Source: Rhodococcus sp. AW25M09 (lineage in GTDB: Bacteria > Actinomycetota > Actinomycetes > Mycobacteriales > Mycobacteriaceae). From it: DNA of 59,265 nucleotides. Both the position numbers and the translations under genes were made by a program. The number at the start of each line of letters is the position of its first letter. Within the stretch, counting starts at the first letter, position 1. The DNA lies in assembly GCF_000333955.1 (NCBI RefSeq), contig NZ_CAPS01000094.1, positions 1 through 59,265 of the forward strand, given 5' to 3'. Below the pieces are notes generated by a model. That model saw only the letters and a program-made list of their open reading frames with translations, searched no databases and had not been told where the DNA came from. Shown piece by piece: positions 39,186-47,757 of the stretch.

Positions 39186-40649
39186 TTAACGGTCGGCCGG
39201 GCGTTCCGTCGATCTCGATGCCGCATCGGAGTCGACTCGTTGCACCACAGTGCGCAACGTTCGACGTGCGACGAGTTTGCGCGCGGGGAGGGAGGCGTAC
39301 CAGATCGCCCGACCCGCCAGACCACGAGGGAAGAACACCAACCGCTGCTCGATGGTGGGCTGTCTCGCGGTTCCGCCGACCGTCAGGTCCAGCCACGCTT
39401 CTCCGGGCAGACGAGCCGAAGACCTGAGCCGGGTGGTGTGCTCGGTTCCCGAAGCCGAGGCGTCGGGTCCGGTGGCATCGCGTTTCCAGCCGGTGAGTAC
39501 GTCGGCGTCGGCCAGGCGTTCCAGGGCGGGCCTGATCGCACCCGACTGTGCGGCGCTGCGGGCGACCCGAGTGTCGGTGTACACCACCTCTCCGGCCCAA
39601 TCCGGGTCCGAGGGCAGCGGATCCGACGGTGCCGCGGTGCCGGTGGCGTCGGTCCACGTCGTCTCGACCTCGCCGTCGTCGATTTTGCGCAACGCCAGTC
39701 GTACCGAATCGCGGTAGTCGGTGAGGCCGCCGTCCGGCCGCGGCACGACGGCGTCGATATCCAGTTCATGGCCGACGGCGTCGTACTGCAGAGATTCGAT
39801 GAGTGGCATCGCCAGCCCGCGCGGAATGGGAGTCACCAGCCCGATCCAGTGGCCCGCGAGTCGCGGCGTGAGCACCGGCAGGACGATGATGCGGCGCTGC
39901 CGAAGACCGGCGACATCGGCGTAGATGTTCATCATCTCGCCGTACTGCATCACGTCCGGACCACCGATATCGAACGTCCGCGATTCCGTGACGGGTGCGC
40001 TCGCGGCACCGATCAGATAGTGCAGGACGTCGCGCACAGCGATCGGCTGAATACGGTTGTGCACCCATCGTGGCGTGGTCATCACCGGGAGGCGATTGGT
40101 CAGGTGGCGGATCATCTCGAACGACGCCGAGCCGGATCCGATCACGACACCTGCCTGCAGCACGACCGTCGGAACCCCCGATTCGATCAGGATGCGACCC
40201 ACTTCGGCGCGCGACTTCAAGTGCGGCGAGAGCTCACCGGTAGGTGGGTGCAGCCCGCCGAGGTACACGATGCGCCCGACGCCGCACTCGGCCGCAGCCG
40301 CCGCAACGTTCTCGGCACTGTCGCGTTCGGTATCGGCGAAGTCCGAGTGCCCGGCAGTGCCCATCGAGTGCACCAGGTAGTACATGATGTCGACTCCGGT
40401 GAACGCCTCTTTCAACGATTCTCGGTCGCTGAGATCGCCCTGGACGATGTCCACGTCGCCCGCCCACGGCACATTGTCGAGCTTGGCGGGGGTGCGCGCC
40501 AACACTCGCACTCGGTACCCCTCTTCGAGCAGACGTGGCGCGAGGCGACCACCCAGATACCCCGTGGCCCCGGTCACCAGCACGAGCGGCCGTGAGGAAG
40601 AAGCTCCCTCGGAGGTGGGACTATCGGAGACAGAATCGGAGGCGGTCAT
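39186..40649 (-). CDS. SDR-type NAD(P)-binding protein with C-terminal DUF2867
   Basis: 487 residues. N-terminal extended/atypical SDR with TGATGYLGGRLAPRLLEEGY, GDLSDRESLKEAF, YYLVHSMG in place of YxxxK, and LQAGVVIGSGSASFEMIRHL, as in YbjT-like proteins. Residues ~345-487 form a DUF2867 domain (LGEAWLDLTVGG-like PGEAWLDLTVGG, FFPRGLAGRAIWYASLPARK). Physiological role unknown; similar proteins are common in actinobacteria. ATG 40649 chosen over a TTG 4 codons upstream. Located between ssrA and a DMT transporter. Confidence 0.85.
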   Translation of the reverse strand: MTASDSVSDSPTSEGASSSRPLVLVTGATGYLGGRLAPRLLEEGYRVRVLARTPAKLDNVPWAGDVDIVQGDLSDRESLKEAFTGVDIMYYLVHSMGTAGHSDFADTERDSAENVAAAAAECGVGRIVYLGGLHPPTGELSPHLKSRAEVGRILIESGVPTVVLQAGVVIGSGSASFEMIRHLTNRLPVMTTPRWVHNRIQPIAVRDVLHYLIGAASAPVTESRTFDIGGPDVMQYGEMMNIYADVAGLRQRRIIVLPVLTPRLAGHWIGLVTPIPRGLAMPLIESLQYDAVGHELDIDAVVPRPDGGLTDYRDSVRLALRKIDDGEVETTWTDATGTAAPSDPLPSDPDWAGEVVYTDTRVARSAAQSGAIRPALERLADADVLTGWKRDATGPDASASGTEHTTRLRSSARLPGEAWLDLTVGGTARQPTIEQRLVFFPRGLAGRAIWYASLPARKLVARRTLRTVVQRVDSDAASRSTERPADR

Positions 40650-40680
40650 GTCAGGAGCCAATACCCGCGCCCACCGCAGT

Positions 40681-41547
40681 TCAACCAGCCAACGCGATCA
40701 TCGCGATCGCTCCGAGTGCCAAGCCCATTCCGATTTTCTGTAGCGTGCCGACTCGTTCCCCGAGCATCACCATCGCCAGCAACACCGTGGCCGCCGGGTA
40801 GAGGGAGGCGATAACGCTCACCAACGAGAGCAGACCCCCCTGGTAGGCGTAGATCATCGCCGCGTTGGCAACCACATCGAGCACGCTGACGAAGGCGGCC
40901 AGTTTCAGCACACTGCCGTGCGGAGGTACGAAGTGACCGGACGCCAGGGCCACAACCCAGACCACGGCAGTCGCCGACGCCCGCGATGCTGCCAGCGGCC
41001 AGAGGCCACTGCCATCGCCGATCTGGTGCAAAAAGATGAACGCGAAAGCGAACGTCACTCCGGAGCCGATCGTCAACCACGCGACGGTTCTGGTGAACTT
41101 CATCTCGCGACCACCGGCCACTTCACCGGTCAGCTCGTCGGGCGATTCCTTGCTGACGAGCACCACTGCCACCAGCGCCACCGCAATGCCGACGAATGCG
41201 ATGACGCCCGGACGCTCACCCATCGACAACCCCACCAGCACCGGGATTCCGGCGACCAGCACTGCGGTGACCGGCGAGACCACGGCCATCGGTCCGGCGG
41301 CCAGGGCCAGGTAGAACCACCACACCGCGACGCCGCCGGCGACACCCGAGGCCAGACCCCACAACATCGCCGGAAGTTCGATGGTGCCGCCGATGAACGG
41401 GGCGACGAGCAGAACGATCACCAGTGACAACGGATAGGAGACGATGACCACCCGCAGAGCGGCGACCCGGCGGGATGCGACACCGCCGACGAAATCGCTC
41501 ACCCCGTAGCCGACAGCGGCCACGAGAGCGAGCAGAACAGCGGTCAG
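40681..41547 (-). CDS. EamA/DMT-family transporter
   Basis: About 288 residues with ten hydrophobic helices in two EamA repeats ([16 protein letters not shown] at the first, [20 protein letters not shown] and [19 protein letters not shown] in the second). The canonical first start in frame is GTG 41523, but that cuts helix 1 short. The codons before it ([13 protein letters not shown]) are hydrophobic and begin at a CTG at 41545-41547 that overlaps the smpB stop as CTGA, so I extend to that CTG. Substrate unknown. Co-directional with smpB, probably in one transcript. Confidence 0.75.
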   Translation of the reverse strand: MTAVLLALVAAVGYGVSDFVGGVASRRVAALRVVIVSYPLSLVIVLLVAPFIGGTIELPAMLWGLASGVAGGVAVWWFYLALAAGPMAVVSPVTAVLVAGIPVLVGLSMGERPGVIAFVGIAVALVAVVLVSKESPDELTGEVAGGREMKFTRTVAWLTIGSGVTFAFAFIFLHQIGDGSGLWPLAASRASATAVVWVVALASGHFVPPHGSVLKLAAFVSVLDVVANAAMIYAYQGGLLSLVSVIASLYPAATVLLAMVMLGERVGTLQKIGMGLALGAIAMIALAG

Positions 41548-42017
41548 CGCATGCCCTTCACGCGACGCCCCAACTCTCGAGTCACTTCGCGTTCGGCTGT
41601 GCGCTTGGCCAGCGACTGTCTCTTGTCGTAGTCCTGCTTACCCTTGGCCAGTGCCAGTTCCACCTTGACCTTGCCGTCGGAGAAATACATCGACAGCGGT
41701 ACCAACGTCAGGTTTCCTTCCTTCACCTTGCCGGCCAGCCGGTCGATCTCGCGGCGGTGCAACAGAAGTTTTCGGTTTCGACGCGGCGCGTGGTTGGTCC
41801 AACTACCGAGCGTGTATTCCGCGATGTGCAGCCCACGCAGCCAGATCTCGCCGTCGTCGACCGTCGCGAAGGAGTCGGCCAGCGAGGCCTTGCCGTCGCG
41901 CAAGCTCTTGACCTCGGTTCCGACGAGGGCGACTCCCGCCTCGACGACGTCGAGAATGGAGTAGTTGTGCCGCGCCTTACGATTGGTCGCGATGGCCTTG
42001 CGGCCCTTCTCTCTCAC
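41544..42017 (-). CDS. smpB: SsrA-binding protein
   Basis: 157 residues; binds the tRNA-like part of tmRNA and takes it to stalled ribosomes. Family motifs [58 protein letters not shown] and [15 protein letters not shown], with the basic C-terminal tail [11 protein letters not shown] that enters the mRNA channel. GTG start. Follows ftsX by 84 nt; order ftsE-ftsX-smpB matches Rv3102c-Rv3101c-Rv3100c. Confidence 0.97.
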   Translation of the reverse strand: MREKGRKAIATNRKARHNYSILDVVEAGVALVGTEVKSLRDGKASLADSFATVDDGEIWLRGLHIAEYTLGSWTNHAPRRNRKLLLHRREIDRLAGKVKEGNLTLVPLSMYFSDGKVKVELALAKGKQDYDKRQSLAKRTAEREVTRELGRRVKGMR

Positions 42018-42100
42018 TGCAGGGCCCTTTCTCGAGCTCGAGCCGCGTGGATCGGTTCCACGGGCAACCGCTCCAGCATAGAACCGAACGGCAACCGTTT

Positions 42101-43006
42101 TTATTCGCGCACGTAGAGGCGCAGCGTGATGTACGCCGTCACCGCTGCCATTCCGACTCCGACCAGAGCCAGGAACGGCGAGACGAGCAGCACGTCGCTG
42201 TTCGATATCCGCGCCAGAATATTGGCCTGGTACACATCGGCGAGAACATCGTCGATGAACATGTTCTTCGCGGTGAACAAGCCAGCGATGGCCAGCACGG
42301 AGCCGATCACCGCAGCCACGACGGCCTCGAGCAGGAACGGTAACTGGGTATACCAGCGAGTGGCACCGACCAGTCGCATGATGCCGACCTCGGTTCGTCT
42401 GGTGAATGCGGCGATCTGAACCATGTTGGCGATCAGCAGAATTGCCGCGATCGCCTGCACGGTGGCGATCGCGAAGGCGGCATTGCGCACGCCGTTGAGC
42501 ACGCTGAACAGTCGCTCGACCAGATCGCGTTGGTTGAGCACGCTCTGCACGCCCGGTCGATTCTCGAAGTTGTCGTTGATCACCCCGAACCGCTCGGGGT
42601 CACTCAGCCGCACCTTGAACGACGCAGGAAAGCTGTCTGCGCTCACCAGTTCCGCCAATTCGGGCTGATCCTTGAACACTCGCTCGGTGGCATCTTTCAC
42701 CGCATCCTCGCGATTGAGGTACTGCACCGAGACCACCGATGGCGTGTTCTCCAGATCCGAGCGCAGGGTCGCGCAGGTCTCCTGGGCACAGTCGGCGTCG
42801 GTCGCGGAGATGTCATCGGTGAGGAATATCTGCACTTCCACCCGGTCGAGAAAGATCTGCTGGGTCTTTCCCGCCATCTGCACCACGAGCAGTCCGCCGC
42901 CGAACAGGCCGAGCGAGATCGCTGTCGTCAAGATCATGGCGATCGTCATGGTGATGTTGCGACGAAGTCCGGTGAGGACCTCACTGAGGATGAAGCTTGC
43001 GCGCAT
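42101..43006 (-). CDS. ftsX: Cell division protein FtsX
   Basis: 301 residues. One N-terminal helix ([20 protein letters not shown]), a ~110-residue extracellular domain ([11 protein letters not shown]..., [23 protein letters not shown]) and three C-terminal helices with the FtsX motif [20 protein letters not shown]. With FtsE it forms an ABC-type complex that switches on peptidoglycan hydrolases (RipC in mycobacteria) through the extracellular loop. Starts 66 nt after ftsE. Confidence 0.96.
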   Translation of the reverse strand: MRASFILSEVLTGLRRNITMTIAMILTTAISLGLFGGGLLVVQMAGKTQQIFLDRVEVQIFLTDDISATDADCAQETCATLRSDLENTPSVVSVQYLNREDAVKDATERVFKDQPELAELVSADSFPASFKVRLSDPERFGVINDNFENRPGVQSVLNQRDLVERLFSVLNGVRNAAFAIATVQAIAAILLIANMVQIAAFTRRTEVGIMRLVGATRWYTQLPFLLEAVVAAVIGSVLAIAGLFTAKNMFIDDVLADVYQANILARISNSDVLLVSPFLALVGVGMAAVTAYITLRLYVRE

Positions 43007-43072
43007 CGCGGAATCCGAGCCCTTCGATTCGTTCGGTCGAGAAGTCTGAGCGGTCCAATCCGGTGTGCGGCG

Positions 43073-43762
43073 TCAGCGCCCGACGCCGTAGACCCCGCGG
43101 GCCTCGTCACGAACGACTCGCCCGTTGTCGAGTTCGACGACACGACGGCGCATCGAGTCGACGATGTGGTTGTCGTGGGTGGCCATCAGCACCGTGGTTC
43201 CCGTGCGGTTGATGCGCTCGAGCAGCAGCATGATGTCCTGGCTGGTATCCGGATCGAGGTTTCCCGTCGGCTCGTCCGCGAGCAGGACCAACGGGCGATT
43301 GACGAAGGCCCGAGCGATGGCCACTCGTTGCTGCTCGCCACCGGACAACTCGTTCGGCAGACGGTCGGACTTGCCGCCGAGTCCGACGAGATCGAGAACT
43401 TCGGGAACGGTCCGCTTGATCATCGAACGTGGCTTGCCGATCACTTCGAGCGCGAAGGCGACGTTCTCCACCACCGTCTTCTGCTGCAGCAGGCGGAAGT
43501 CCTGAAACACGCAGCCCATGCTCTGCCGCAGCCGTGGGACGCGTCGGGCGGCCAGCCGGTTGACGTGGAAGTCGGCAACGTGGATGTCGCCCGAGGTAGG
43601 CGTCTCCTCCTTCAGGAGCAGCCGCATGAACGTCGACTTGCCCGACCCCGACGCACCGATCAGGAACACGAACTCACCTTTGTCGATGGAGACCGTCACT
43701 TTGTCCAGGGCGGGCCTGGTGGAGGTCTTGTAGGACTTGGAGACATTCGAGGTGCTGATCAC
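43073..43762 (-). CDS. ftsE: Cell division ATP-binding protein FtsE
   Basis: 229-residue ABC ATPase. Walker [11 protein letters not shown]-loop CVFQDFRLL, signature LSGGEQQR, Walker [10 protein letters not shown] and H-loop ATHDNHIVD are all intact. Uses ATP to drive FtsX and so divisome-linked cell-wall hydrolysis. GTG start 43762. Lies 86 nt downstream of the small proline-rich membrane-protein gene. Confidence 0.97.
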   Translation of the reverse strand: MISTSNVSKSYKTSTRPALDKVTVSIDKGEFVFLIGASGSGKSTFMRLLLKEETPTSGDIHVADFHVNRLAARRVPRLRQSMGCVFQDFRLLQQKTVVENVAFALEVIGKPRSMIKRTVPEVLDLVGLGGKSDRLPNELSGGEQQRVAIARAFVNRPLVLLADEPTGNLDPDTSQDIMLLLERINRTGTTVLMATHDNHIVDSMRRRVVELDNGRVVRDEARGVYGVGR

Positions 43763-43848
43763 GGGTCGCCAGTGTAGTCCTTACTCGTCGGTAACCGTCG
43801 GAACCGTCCGAGCACCGCGGCGAGTCCCGAGGGACGGTAAAGAACGCT

Positions 43849-44286
43849 TCAGCGCGCCGACGTCGGCGCAGGTGGGCTGGGTATCAACGACTGAATCCCT
43901 GGCGGAAGCGGTAGGCCGAACGGTGCTGTCGTCGTGGTGAGTGGCGCGGTCGTCACCGACTGCTGACCGGTCTCGTCGGGACCTCCCGATTGCCCCGCTT
44001 CGGTGGTGGCGGTAGGCGTCGGAGCAGTCGTGGCCGACACCGAGCTGCTCGGCGGCGAGTCGGTCGGTGCGCCCTCGGACGGGTCGACTGCCACCGGGCC
44101 CTGAACCGCCTCCTCGTTCTGCCGGTCCACCTCGGCGTTGACCTGGCCGTACAACAGGCCGGTGAGCACGAAACAGATGCCGAATGCCACCGTGGACGTT
44201 CGGACGCGGCCGGCGATCTTGGTGGGGATGCGCCACTGCCGCCAATTCCGTCGCGGCGACTCGATTCCGGCTTCCGGTGTACTCAC
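43849..44286 (-). CDS. Small Pro/Thr-rich single-pass membrane protein
   Basis: 145 residues. A basic N-terminus (RNWRQWRIPTKIAGRVR) is followed by one hydrophobic helix (about 33-48, VAFGICFVLTGLLYG) and a long exported tail rich in Pro, Ser and Thr. The start of the tail (YGQVNAEVDRQNEEAV) looks like a short coiled or structured stretch. GTG overlaps the mscS stop by 4 nt. Position matches Rv3103c, a proline-rich membrane protein between the Rv3104c and ftsE genes, so a role near FtsEX or the wall is possible. No known function. Confidence 0.78.
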   Translation of the reverse strand: MSTPEAGIESPRRNWRQWRIPTKIAGRVRTSTVAFGICFVLTGLLYGQVNAEVDRQNEEAVQGPVAVDPSEGAPTDSPPSSSVSATTAPTPTATTEAGQSGGPDETGQQSVTTAPLTTTTAPFGLPLPPGIQSLIPSPPAPTSAR

Positions 44287-45185
44287 TTCTTGTCCACCGC
44301 CCGAATCGGTCCCGGCGCTTCCGGCGCCACACCGGCGGTACTGACATCGGGAGCCACACTGATTCCCTCCGGCTGTAAGGCCGCGGCCACTCGGACTCGG
44401 ATGTCACGACCGACCTGAAATTGCTTTCCTGGCAAAGTACGCGCGACCAGACGGACGTTGACCTGCCCCACCTCGATGCTCTCCACACCCATCACCGTGG
44501 GCTCGTCGAGCAGCAGCGGACGCAATCGAGCGTCGGCAAACGCGTCGCGGCAGACCGCGCGGAGCAGAGAATTGACCTGAGTGAGATCGGCGGTGCTCGG
44601 CACCGGCACGTCGACCACAGCGCGGGCCCAGTCCTTCGAGAGGTTGATCGACTTGACGATCTGCCCGTTCGGGACGGTGATCACCTCGCCGTCGACACTG
44701 CGTACGCGCGTTACCCGCAAGGTCACGTCTTCGACGGTCCCCTCGGCATCCTCTGCGGAACCGAGGACGGCAATCTGCACCACGTCACCGAATCCGTACT
44801 GGCGTTCGGTGATGATGAAGAAGCCGGCGAGGATGTCCTGTACGACGCGCTGAGCACCGAACCCGAGTGCCGCGCCCAGGACGGTCGCCGGTGCCACGAG
44901 GCCCCCCACGCCGAAACCGAGGCGTCGCAACACCTCGATCGTGACCAGGATGTAGATGAGGGTGACAGCCACCCAGGTGATGACCTGAGCGAGAGCGTGT
45001 CGGTGTTTGGCGGCTTCGGACCGGACGAGGGCATCACTGTGCTGGTAGTTCTCGTCGATTCGGGCGGTGATTCGAGATCCGGTCCAGGTCACGAATCGCG
45101 CGGCCAGCAGCCCACCGAGGATGTACAGCACGATTCCGAGCCCATTGAGCTTGATCTGAAGCGTCGGTTCGAGCCAGGCCGTCAT
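44283..45185 (-). CDS. MscS-family mechanosensitive ion channel
   Basis: 300 residues. About three membrane helices; the pore helix is the Gly/Ala-rich ATVLGAALGFGAQRVVQDILAG, followed by the MscS beta domain GDVVQI, GTVEDVTLRVTRVRSVDGEVI and VPNGQIVKS. The C-terminal cytoplasmic domain ends in a Pro/Ala-rich tail. Releases solutes on hypo-osmotic shock. ATG 45185, 38 nt after the prfB stop. Likely equivalent of Rv3104c. In the same transcript as prfB and ftsEX by spacing. Confidence 0.9.
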   Translation of the reverse strand: MTAWLEPTLQIKLNGLGIVLYILGGLLAARFVTWTGSRITARIDENYQHSDALVRSEAAKHRHALAQVITWVAVTLIYILVTIEVLRRLGFGVGGLVAPATVLGAALGFGAQRVVQDILAGFFIITERQYGFGDVVQIAVLGSAEDAEGTVEDVTLRVTRVRSVDGEVITVPNGQIVKSINLSKDWARAVVDVPVPSTADLTQVNSLLRAVCRDAFADARLRPLLLDEPTVMGVESIEVGQVNVRLVARTLPGKQFQVGRDIRVRVAAALQPEGISVAPDVSTAGVAPEAPGPIRAVDKK

Positions 45186-45223
45186 CGGATCGATGGAGTG
45201 GAGCCTGCGCGATCACCGGTCAT

Positions 45224-46336
45224 CTACTGCTCCCCTCGCATTCGCCAGCGAATTCCCGATTCCAGAAATCCGTCGATGTCCCCGTCGAGAACAGTAGACG
45301 GATTGTTCACCTCGTACTCGGTACGGAGATCCTTGACCATCTGGTAAGGGTGCAGCACATACGAGCGCATCTGATTGCCCCAGGAGCTACCGCCGTCACC
45401 CTTGAGCGCATCCATCTCGGCCCGCTCTTCCTTGCGCTTGACCTCGAGGAGCTTGGCCTGCAGCACCCGCATGGCCGAGACCTTGTTCTGCAGCTGAGAC
45501 TTCTCGTTCTGACAGGTCACCACGATTCCCGTCGGGATGTGGGTCAGTCGCACGGCGGAGTCGGTCGTGTTGACCGACTGGCCGCCGGGTCCGGACGAGC
45601 GGTAGACGTCCACGCGGACGTCGCCCTCGGGGATCTCGATGTGGTCGGTGGTCTCGACGACCGGGAGAACCTCGACCTCGGCGAACGAGGTCTGTCGACG
45701 ACCCTGGTTGTCGAAGGGACTGATGCGGACGAGCCGGTGCGTGCCCTGCTCGACCGACAATGTTCCGTACGTGTACGGAGCCTTGACCGCGAACGTGGCG
45801 CTCTTGATGCCGGCCTCCTCGGCATAGGACGTGTCGTAGACCTCGACTCCGTAGCCGTGCTTCTCGGCCCAGCGGATGTACATACGCATCAACATCTCCG
45901 CCCAGTCGGCGGCGTCGATTCCGCCGGCTCCGGAGCGGATGTTGACCAGTGCGTCGCGGGCATCGTATTCCCCGGACAACAAGGTACGCACTTCCATGGC
46001 CGCGATGTCCTCACGAAGGGAAGCGCGTTCGGCGTCCGCGTCGGCGGTGGCAGCCGTGGCCGCCTCCCCTTCTTCGCCCTCGGCCAGCTCGTACATGACC
46101 GGCATGTCCTCGAGACGCTGCCGAAGCTCTTCGACGCGGCGCAACTCGGCCTGCGCGTGCGAGAGCTGACTCGTCACCTGCTGAGCATGCTCCTGGTCGT
46201 TCCACAGGTCGGGTGATGCGGCCTGGTGTTCGAGCTCGTCGATCCGCCGCCGCAATTCCTCGACGTCGAGAACCGACTCGACAGTGGACAGAGTGGTGTC
46301 GAGCTCGGCCAGGTCAGCGGAAACGTCGGGATGCAC
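45224..46336 (-). CDS. prfB: Peptide chain release factor 2
   Basis: 370 residues; recognises UGA/UAA and triggers peptide release. Stop-codon motif SPF (RISPFDNQ) and catalytic GGQ ([12 protein letters not shown]) are present. GTG 46336 gives the N-terminus [20 protein letters not shown], close to the mycobacterial protein. TAACCT (46345-46350, minus strand) lies 8 nt ahead, so the mRNA may be leaderless. No programmed frameshift site is present: the frame is open throughout, as usual in actinobacteria. Confidence 0.96.
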   Translation of the reverse strand: MHPDVSADLAELDTTLSTVESVLDVEELRRRIDELEHQAASPDLWNDQEHAQQVTSQLSHAQAELRRVEELRQRLEDMPVMYELAEGEEGEAATAATADADAERASLREDIAAMEVRTLLSGEYDARDALVNIRSGAGGIDAADWAEMLMRMYIRWAEKHGYGVEVYDTSYAEEAGIKSATFAVKAPYTYGTLSVEQGTHRLVRISPFDNQGRRQTSFAEVEVLPVVETTDHIEIPEGDVRVDVYRSSGPGGQSVNTTDSAVRLTHIPTGIVVTCQNEKSQLQNKVSAMRVLQAKLLEVKRKEERAEMDALKGDGGSSWGNQMRSYVLHPYQMVKDLRTEYEVNNPSTVLDGDIDGFLESGIRWRMRGEQ

Positions 46337-46344
46337 GAGAGTCA

Positions 46345-46350
46345 AGGTTA
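46345..46350 (-). promoter_or_regulatory. Candidate -10 element for a leaderless prfB transcript
   Basis: TAACCT on the minus strand, 8 nt before GTG 46336, with no ribosome-binding site between. Fits the actinobacterial TANNNT -10. Confidence 0.45.
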
Positions 46351-46416
46351 CCGGCAGCCGAAGACGCGCCCGACCGCGCCCGAGTATCGGCCCACACACT
46401 CGCCTGTGTCCGTCGA

Positions 46417-46422
46417 TAGTCT
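46417..46422 (+). promoter_or_regulatory. Candidate -10 element for a leaderless hisN transcript
   Basis: TAGTCT, 6 nt before GTG 46429, leaving no room for a ribosome-binding site; a transcript would start at or next to the GTG. Confidence 0.45.
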
Positions 46423-46428
46423 TCTCCG

Positions 46429-47220
46429 GTGACCGACTACTCCGCTGATCTCTCTCTCGCCCTCCGACTCGCCGACGAGTCCGACGCCATCACTCGTCGA
46501 CGCTTTCTCGCCATGGATCTCTCGGTTGATTCCAAGCCCGACCTCACGCCGGTGAGCGACGCCGATCTGGCCGTGGAGACGATGATTCGCGCCGAGCTCG
46601 CGTCCGATCGATCCAGCGATGCGTTGCTGGGCGAGGAATTCGGCGGCACAGCAACGTTCAGCGGCCGCCAGTGGGTGGTCGATCCCATCGACGGAACCAA
46701 GAATTTCGTGCGTGGGGTCCCGGTGTGGGCAACCCTGATCGCGCTGCTCGACGACGGCATACCCCGCGTCGGAGTCGTCAGCGCGCCGGCACTGAACCGA
46801 CGCTGGTGGGCAGCAGACGGACAGGGAGCCTGGACGGGGGCGGACGGGGGCGCCCCGCGCCGGATTTCCGTTTCGAAGGTCGATGCCCTGTCGTCGGCCA
46901 GCCTGAGCTTCTCCAGCCTCTCGGGCTGGTCCGACCTGGGCACCAGGGACCGGTTCCTCGATCTGACCGACGCGGTGTGGCGAGTGCGTGGATACGGCGA
47001 CTTCTTCTCCTACTGCCTCATCGCCGAGGGCGCAGTCGATATCGCGGCCGAACCCGAGGTCTCGCTGTGGGATCTGGCGGCGCTCGATGTGCTCGTCCGT
47101 GAGGCCGGCGGGGACTTCACCGCGCTGGACGGCACCTCCGGTCCGCACGGCGGCAGCGCCGTGGCCACCAACGGCCTACTGCAGACAGAGGTACTCCGTC
47201 GACTGTCCCCCGAGGCCTGA
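46429..47220 (+). CDS. hisN: Histidinol-phosphatase (inositol monophosphatase family)
   Basis: 263 residues; IMPase-fold, Mg-dependent enzyme for the penultimate step of histidine synthesis in actinobacteria. Metal-binding motifs LGEEFGG and [15 protein letters not shown], and [15 protein letters not shown] near the C-terminus. Very similar in the segments I know to M. tuberculosis Rv3137, a shown histidinol-phosphatase, so the specific call is favoured over a general inositol phosphatase. GTG start, divergent from prfB with ~90 nt between. Converges with the DUF1304 gene. Confidence 0.9.
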   Translation: MTDYSADLSLALRLADESDAITRRRFLAMDLSVDSKPDLTPVSDADLAVETMIRAELASDRSSDALLGEEFGGTATFSGRQWVVDPIDGTKNFVRGVPVWATLIALLDDGIPRVGVVSAPALNRRWWAADGQGAWTGADGGAPRRISVSKVDALSSASLSFSSLSGWSDLGTRDRFLDLTDAVWRVRGYGDFFSYCLIAEGAVDIAAEPEVSLWDLAALDVLVREAGGDFTALDGTSGPHGGSAVATNGLLQTEVLRRLSPEA

Positions 47221-47227
47221 GTTCGCC

Positions 47228-47596
47228 TCAGAGCGCTGCCGCGAGCACCAGCGCGAGCAGCGGAGTGATCCCTTGGACAGCGGCGGCCCTGAAGTACTTC
47301 GCGCCACCGGAGGCCAGCACCAGCGCGGCACCGACGATGCTCGCGCAGGCGAAGTACACGATCGCGTCACCCGCCGATCCGCCCAGCACGAGACCGACCA
47401 CGATGCCGATCGCCAGGAACAGATTGTAGAAGCCCTGGTTGAACGCCATCGGCTTGGTGATGTCGGCAGCGTTTTGGTTCGGGAGACCGAACTTGGCCCA
47501 CACGGCCGGCCTGGACCAGAGCACGCTCTCCATGACGAAAATGGCGACGTGGAGGACAGCTGCGATGGCGGCGAAGATCTGAGCTACGGGATGCAC
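47228..47596 (-). CDS. DUF1304 family membrane protein
   Basis: 122 residues with four hydrophobic helices; opens MHPVAQIFAAIAAVLHVAIF and contains ESVLWSRPAVWAKFG, NQGFYNLFLAIGI, the DUF1304 signature. The family has no established function. GTG 47596 gives the usual length. The stop lies 7 nt from the hisN stop on the other strand. Confidence 0.85.
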   Translation of the reverse strand: MHPVAQIFAAIAAVLHVAIFVMESVLWSRPAVWAKFGLPNQNAADITKPMAFNQGFYNLFLAIGIVVGLVLGGSAGDAIVYFACASIVGAALVLASGGAKYFRAAAVQGITPLLALVLAAAL

Positions 47597-47659
47597 TCGG
47601 CCAGCCTGCCATACAGGCGTGACCGATCGGTACGACACACAGTACGAACGGGTGATCCA

Positions 47660-47717
47660 GTGTCGTGCGACACCAGTACTTACTCGACAGTAGACAGCTA
47701 ACTTACTCGGGAGTAAG
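47660..47717. promoter_or_regulatory. Inverted repeats upstream of the acyl-CoA dehydrogenase operon
   Basis: CTTACTC-GG-GAGTAAG (47702-47717) is a perfect palindrome, with a related imperfect copy TTACTC-GAC-AGTA just upstream (about 47680-47692) and a separate GTGTCG-TG-CGACAC (47660-47673). The TTACTC/GAGTAA pair looks like a TetR-type operator for fatty-acid catabolism; no regulator gene is adjacent. Confidence 0.5.
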
Positions 47718-47757
47718 ATTCATCGAGTCCGTGACCGACGCCGAGGAACTGGTGATC

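Noticed and set aside
45224..46336. Programmed +1 frameshift in prfB
   Set aside because: The frame is continuous from GTG 46336 to the stop, with no internal TGA or CTTTGA slip site.
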